This document shows positions 62,601 through 64,000 of a stretch of 64,000 bases of DNA, one piece after another. The notes under the pieces are model-generated. The model saw only the letters and a list, made by a program, of their open reading frames with translations, searched no databases and was not told the origin of the DNA. The stretch's first letter is position 1. The number at the start of each line of letters is the position of its first letter. Source of the DNA: Schizochytrium sp. TIO01 (taxonomy: Eukaryota; Sar; Bigyra; Thraustochytrida; Thraustochytriidae); NCBI GenBank assembly GCA_004764695.1, contig SMSO01000034.1, positions 699,501 through 763,500 of the forward strand. The letters run 5' to 3'. Made by a program: the position numbers and the translations under genes.

Positions 62601-64000
62601 AGCTGCATGGTCGTTAAAGATATCCTCGCCTGATTTGTAAGAGCCAAAGGGATCACTACTTTCAACAATTTCTTCACTGAACACATTATCAGTCTCACTC
62701 GGGTCTTCATCAAAGAGACGGACAGCATCACTGCTACTATTATCATTGGGGGTTGCAAAACTCGGCGAAGCTGAAGCTGAAAACTGGGTAGAGGCGGGCT
62801 TTGGTTGTTGTTGGGGGGTGAGCATAGCAGAGGTAATATCTCCTACAACTACATTTTGTGCATTCTCAAGTTTCATCTGCAAAGTTTCAACCTTGGACCG
62901 TTCTACCTGAAGCTGCTCCATAGTATCCTCATAATTAGCTTCCATAGCATCGTAGTCATCCATCGCAGTCCGAAGCTCTTCCTGAGCCTGTTCAAGTTGT
63001 TGGTGAATGTTATCATTAGCAGACAACGCATCTTGCAATTCTGCCTCGAGCTCAGATCTACTGCGTTCCGTTTCTTGTAGCCGGGTCTCCAGGTCCTTTA
63101 TTTGCATGTCAAAAATATTTTCGCCTTGGTCGTGGTTCTCACATAACGGGCTGCGGGAAGATCCAAAAAGTTCACCTGGAGAATCTTCTCCTGATGAGCG
63201 AGGCGAATCATAACCAGTAGCATTCAGCCCATTCGTTGAGGTACCGAATGTGAATGAGTCATCTCCACCAGTAACCATATCATCCCAGTTGAGAGCTGCT
63301 ACAGGCGGACTCTTCTCATCACTGAGTTCCTCCTGACCAGCAACATTAGTTGGTTCTGTCATGACATGCATCGACGAAGCATCACTTTTGGGACCCATCA
63401 ATTGGGACGCCAATTCAACCTCTCGTGCTTCGAGCTGCTTGACACGTCCTTCAGAGTCGTCTAAAGCATCCCGAGTGTGTTGAAGCTCTTGTTCAAGGTC
63501 TTCGAATGCTCGCTTAGATGATTCAAGGTTTTCCTCAAGTTTATCAATCCGGCTGTGCAGAGAAGACTCAGCGATCTGTAATCTCGACAGCTCTTCCTGG
63601 GCAAACTCGAGCTCTTCATTGCTTTTACGAGCGGCACTTTCAGCAGCATTACTCCGGACATCCGCATCAAAGGAGGCAGAACGAGCTTCTTCGAGCTTTT
63701 CATGCAAGTCACTTAGCTTGCTCTCGTATTTGTCCTGAATCAATGCGACATCTCGTTCTGAGATCTCAGAAGTTGTATGTGACTCTCGAGCCTCTTCTAA
63801 AGCCTGTTTTACCTCTTCTAAATGCTCTTGGAGCGCGTCAGAGCGGCTCTTCAGGTTCTGAATCTCTGTCAATGCATCATTTAATTTAGCAGAGAGCCCC
63901 ACATTTTCAGCCTGGTAAGCGTTTGCTTCTTCATTGGATCTTTCATACTTAGCCAAAAGTTCATCGCGCTCGGATTCCAGTCGCTGGATTTCAGCGGCTT
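56682..64000 (-). CDS. Giant tail-anchored coiled-coil protein, golgin/giantin-like (5' end outside window)
   Basis: The frame is open to the window edge at 64000 with the same heptad-type sequence, so the 5' end is missing; the apparent start at 63956 is a TTG codon. At least 2,438 residues are visible. Two long coiled-coil blocks (Glu/Leu/Gln/Lys-rich, almost without Pro) alternate with Ser/Pro/Asn-rich disordered stretches. A further block near 57500-57640 is followed by a disordered stretch and a last coiled coil at about 57000-57130. The C-terminus has one hydrophobic segment (YNFLLPHILLVLTTFLIS) within the last 40 residues, preceded by basic residues and followed by only about 20, a classic tail anchor. 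Golgins such as giantin share this plan and tether vesicles at the Golgi; nuclear-envelope or ER tethers are alternatives. Coiled-coil similarity is not proof of homology. Confidence 0.8.
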   Translation of the reverse strand, partial: AAEIQRLESERDELLAKYERSNEEANAYQAENVGLSAKLNDALTEIQNLKSRSDALQEHLEEVKQALEEARESHTTSEISERDVALIQDKYESKLSDLHEKLEEARSASFDADVRSNAAESAARKSNEELEFAQEELSRLQIAESSLHSRIDKLEENLESSKRAFEDLEQELQHTRDALDDSEGRVKQLEAREVELASQLMGPKSDASSMHVMTEPTNVAGQEELSDEKSPPVAALNWDDMVTGGDDSFTFGTSTNGLNATGYDSPRSSGEDSPGELFGSSRSPLCENHDQGENIFDMQIKDLETRLQETERSRSELEAELQDALSANDNIHQQLEQAQEELRTAMDDYDAMEANYEDTMEQLQVERSKVETLQMKLENAQNVVVGDITSAMLTPQQQPKPASTQFSASASPSFATPNDNSSSDAVRLFDEDPSETDNVFSEEIVESSDPFGSYKSGEDIFNDHAAGSDHAASLFANPPRSPIGASLFDEGIGGVNVPSPSKANMDGRLAEAIQANGVLQEKLNDAEAKLQQMPLLQERVQELKDQLINIQAKESIANTDREQLETRILELENQLVHSKETWSENSSSSIRSLELQLDEVKQEKEIIAASSEARVNELEENIRMLTEAESKTKSELEQQINYLQQEIKEFGRDRFASAHDTIEQLQGRLEESRSELLEVQAKLAEAEETIGSLREQVDQAQALSQELEEEIEALRQSKADEVNETIASLREQVMQLESEVARATSLIESLQDDLSSAQSDAQETSMSAELVKTQVTHLNEEVASLQTERNALQGQVEQLRGESEARRAAESRATDLQNALEAEVSKTEEQDKDLEALREELEQALNGIKIEKNRVQDLEHELEDLVGVRARLEKLNDSVEGYRSSLELAQSASSEAEQHVQVLSDELESVKKLQYDLEVEKAEIEKLLRESEEKFQDQVATVRMKSEEELQVKADELVHLAAQLRSVQQEFEDANSRVELLRKKAEALEEAETEWAHEKRTLESSAEQNSLDLQARLEEAHQQLKNLKEANADLEAKVDQARDLERVRDDIEARDRALVRLSQRTTQLVGLVKRLEQERDRAQEDAAAMYDLSVDNELEERGGGLRTRTQSPLRSLNSGKGLVKEVFGAPGVLNSASSFVNSDLDYDREINENPDSDQNNSDLDGSCNFGELYDQLDERLNAYLATNESRDRDLRIEHAALVQEVMQEVLECNSFADDALSRRRLQVESEAATEELEEALRASHQEVHALQTQLDSMTLQLQYVQDERDGNSAVISSLQLDRESLLEQLSVAKEAAQEQENVNAELMRAQLIQQQEQTEDGDMREPVSQRRLSTVDHSLATAQDSEHSTDVDSNHAHQGWNDADDLDLDGDIIQESTVVEEESNLKHFVENSETETVVEPAMLNDASESLAIALKRVADMETECEGLRQLCAQYESQAQVEVRESSDLLQEISAEVACCVSLSNQLHPMVVLESEVESKTNEEIPSEPPVENIKQHKVGTGKMAMPQEERGDEDNESSWHEVVRERDAALQRVSVLEKQLAMRKSIFGAKPSAMVSNSQLGMEGRPLSPGDDFPPSASPLSSPNRVNETLNGSGLGKSTRGLAALPPRTQQMLNGGAEGPGSIDSASQNKTIPESSLVAPWSDKWWDNEPEDLDLDSPDIDGFDMYSHQDASTRSDAPASAPSPNTGYSAVSTLNDYNSSSVASIGIGSAGVVGLGSPPTSVSSLSSPPPMPDFESSTSGDVREQDQPIAPQDFSSDSLLNKKPGASREPQGWPTTSSQPNSVRFDTDSMMQHHRPSTAPGASSPSEGKQSKDEQDANKKRKDVTEPRFLSQMFGLGRHRDLVEASMQDDNSDFDEGEAEDAAKALAQASPENDMSDPFKAAREMRSRSRTFSNLSARSFNRDGFGHSHGNYPTFEVRQEPTGIISGSESENQYTSTETALPTSMAPPVSAYSISMQQPPSAGALSSPPLSPIEPNVISATSNLSAISLNGATGNGENSDLFEMPPISSLVPSSGIPLQQEPNSSYDFHGQNNMPQPLRVGHDNGGLQDQYTSPYKQDLQILASRDSTASTPVPEVEWASMLAGGNAGENAGSVEDASKDSCSDEVDVSRVTLEHVQALESMKADLEARLKEFESELCTEREARLWRERQVCVAEAELEKALVEIEELRQKLASGMSSSLNQVSGLKETVTENTSESPIPPASAFDRASLSVDTGSWRHEVQDLSVSPSQHGQVDADPSTSSNTPPDVQPWASQPPPSVQSPDLGGFYSTVSSGVVPVTMSSDVLNLQSELAQCKAELESAQEEIRRLKAQLGGGTHKMELSLKKLNDMLKSREQDFDYVTKNLALDIYTRSLNSPSTILSGAIRAPSTPKRKAPLHAQQQNATVVYTKPSGVRRTAAWVYNFLLPHILLVLTTFLISVGTPPDLMKEVIRLASNVPT

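Overview
This window reads as nuclear DNA of a unicellular, intron-poor eukaryote. The genes are well spaced single open frames carrying eukaryote-only families: Beclin/Atg6, a tetraspanin-like protein, a sirtuin, a bromodomain protein, a J-protein with ankyrin and TPR repeats, an ADAM-like metalloprotease and a giant tail-anchored coiled-coil protein. The long gaps are AT-rich and crowded with microsatellites and with CTAG and ACCTACC motifs. An AP2-type transcription factor and a SpoVS-domain protein point to an algal or stramenopile-type protist. An intron-poor stramenopile such as a labyrinthulid, or a red alga, would fit, but no marker gene settles this and the placement is inference.

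Layout. Positions 1-3255 hold no convincing gene. Positions 3256-7715 are one DNA transposon with matching termini flanked by CTAG. On the minus strand it carries a piggyBac-like transposase with a YqaJ-type (lambda-exonuclease-like) nuclease domain embedded between its second catalytic-Asp block and its GNVD block. The frame is interrupted by one +1 shift and by two stop codons; the stops could lie in a 66-nt intron. Positions 7716-17229 are a repeat-rich desert. Then come the AP2 factor (17230-18732, +), Beclin (20250-21440, +), the ADAM-like protease (22463-25096, -), the ankyrin-TPR-J protein (27169-30108, +), a tandem SpoVS protein (31939-32997, -), another microsatellite-rich gap, a class I sirtuin (37310-38413, +), an unrecognised 753-residue protein (38749-41010, -), a tRNA-like gene (41458-41531, +), an unrecognised gene that probably has one very short intron (42025-43234, +), and a tandem HCCA-isomerase/DsbA-fold protein (44248-45771, +). 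An AT-rich desert follows (45772-52133), then the tetraspanin-like protein (52134-53501, +), a decayed copia-like remnant (about 54000-54150), a bromodomain protein (55226-56086, +) and the 3' part of the giant coiled-coil gene (56682 to beyond 64000, -).

The genes do not form a pathway. They look like independent housekeeping and regulatory genes: transcription and chromatin (AP2, sirtuin, bromodomain), autophagy (Beclin), proteostasis (J-protein), membrane and secretory functions (protease, tetraspanin, golgin-like) and redox or xenobiotic chemistry (HCCA isomerase). The two most unusual items are the transposase/YqaJ composite and the RGG-tailed double SpoVS protein. A dispersed short hairpin motif recurs in the gaps at 10.8-12.4, 35.4-36.9 and 54.7 kb.
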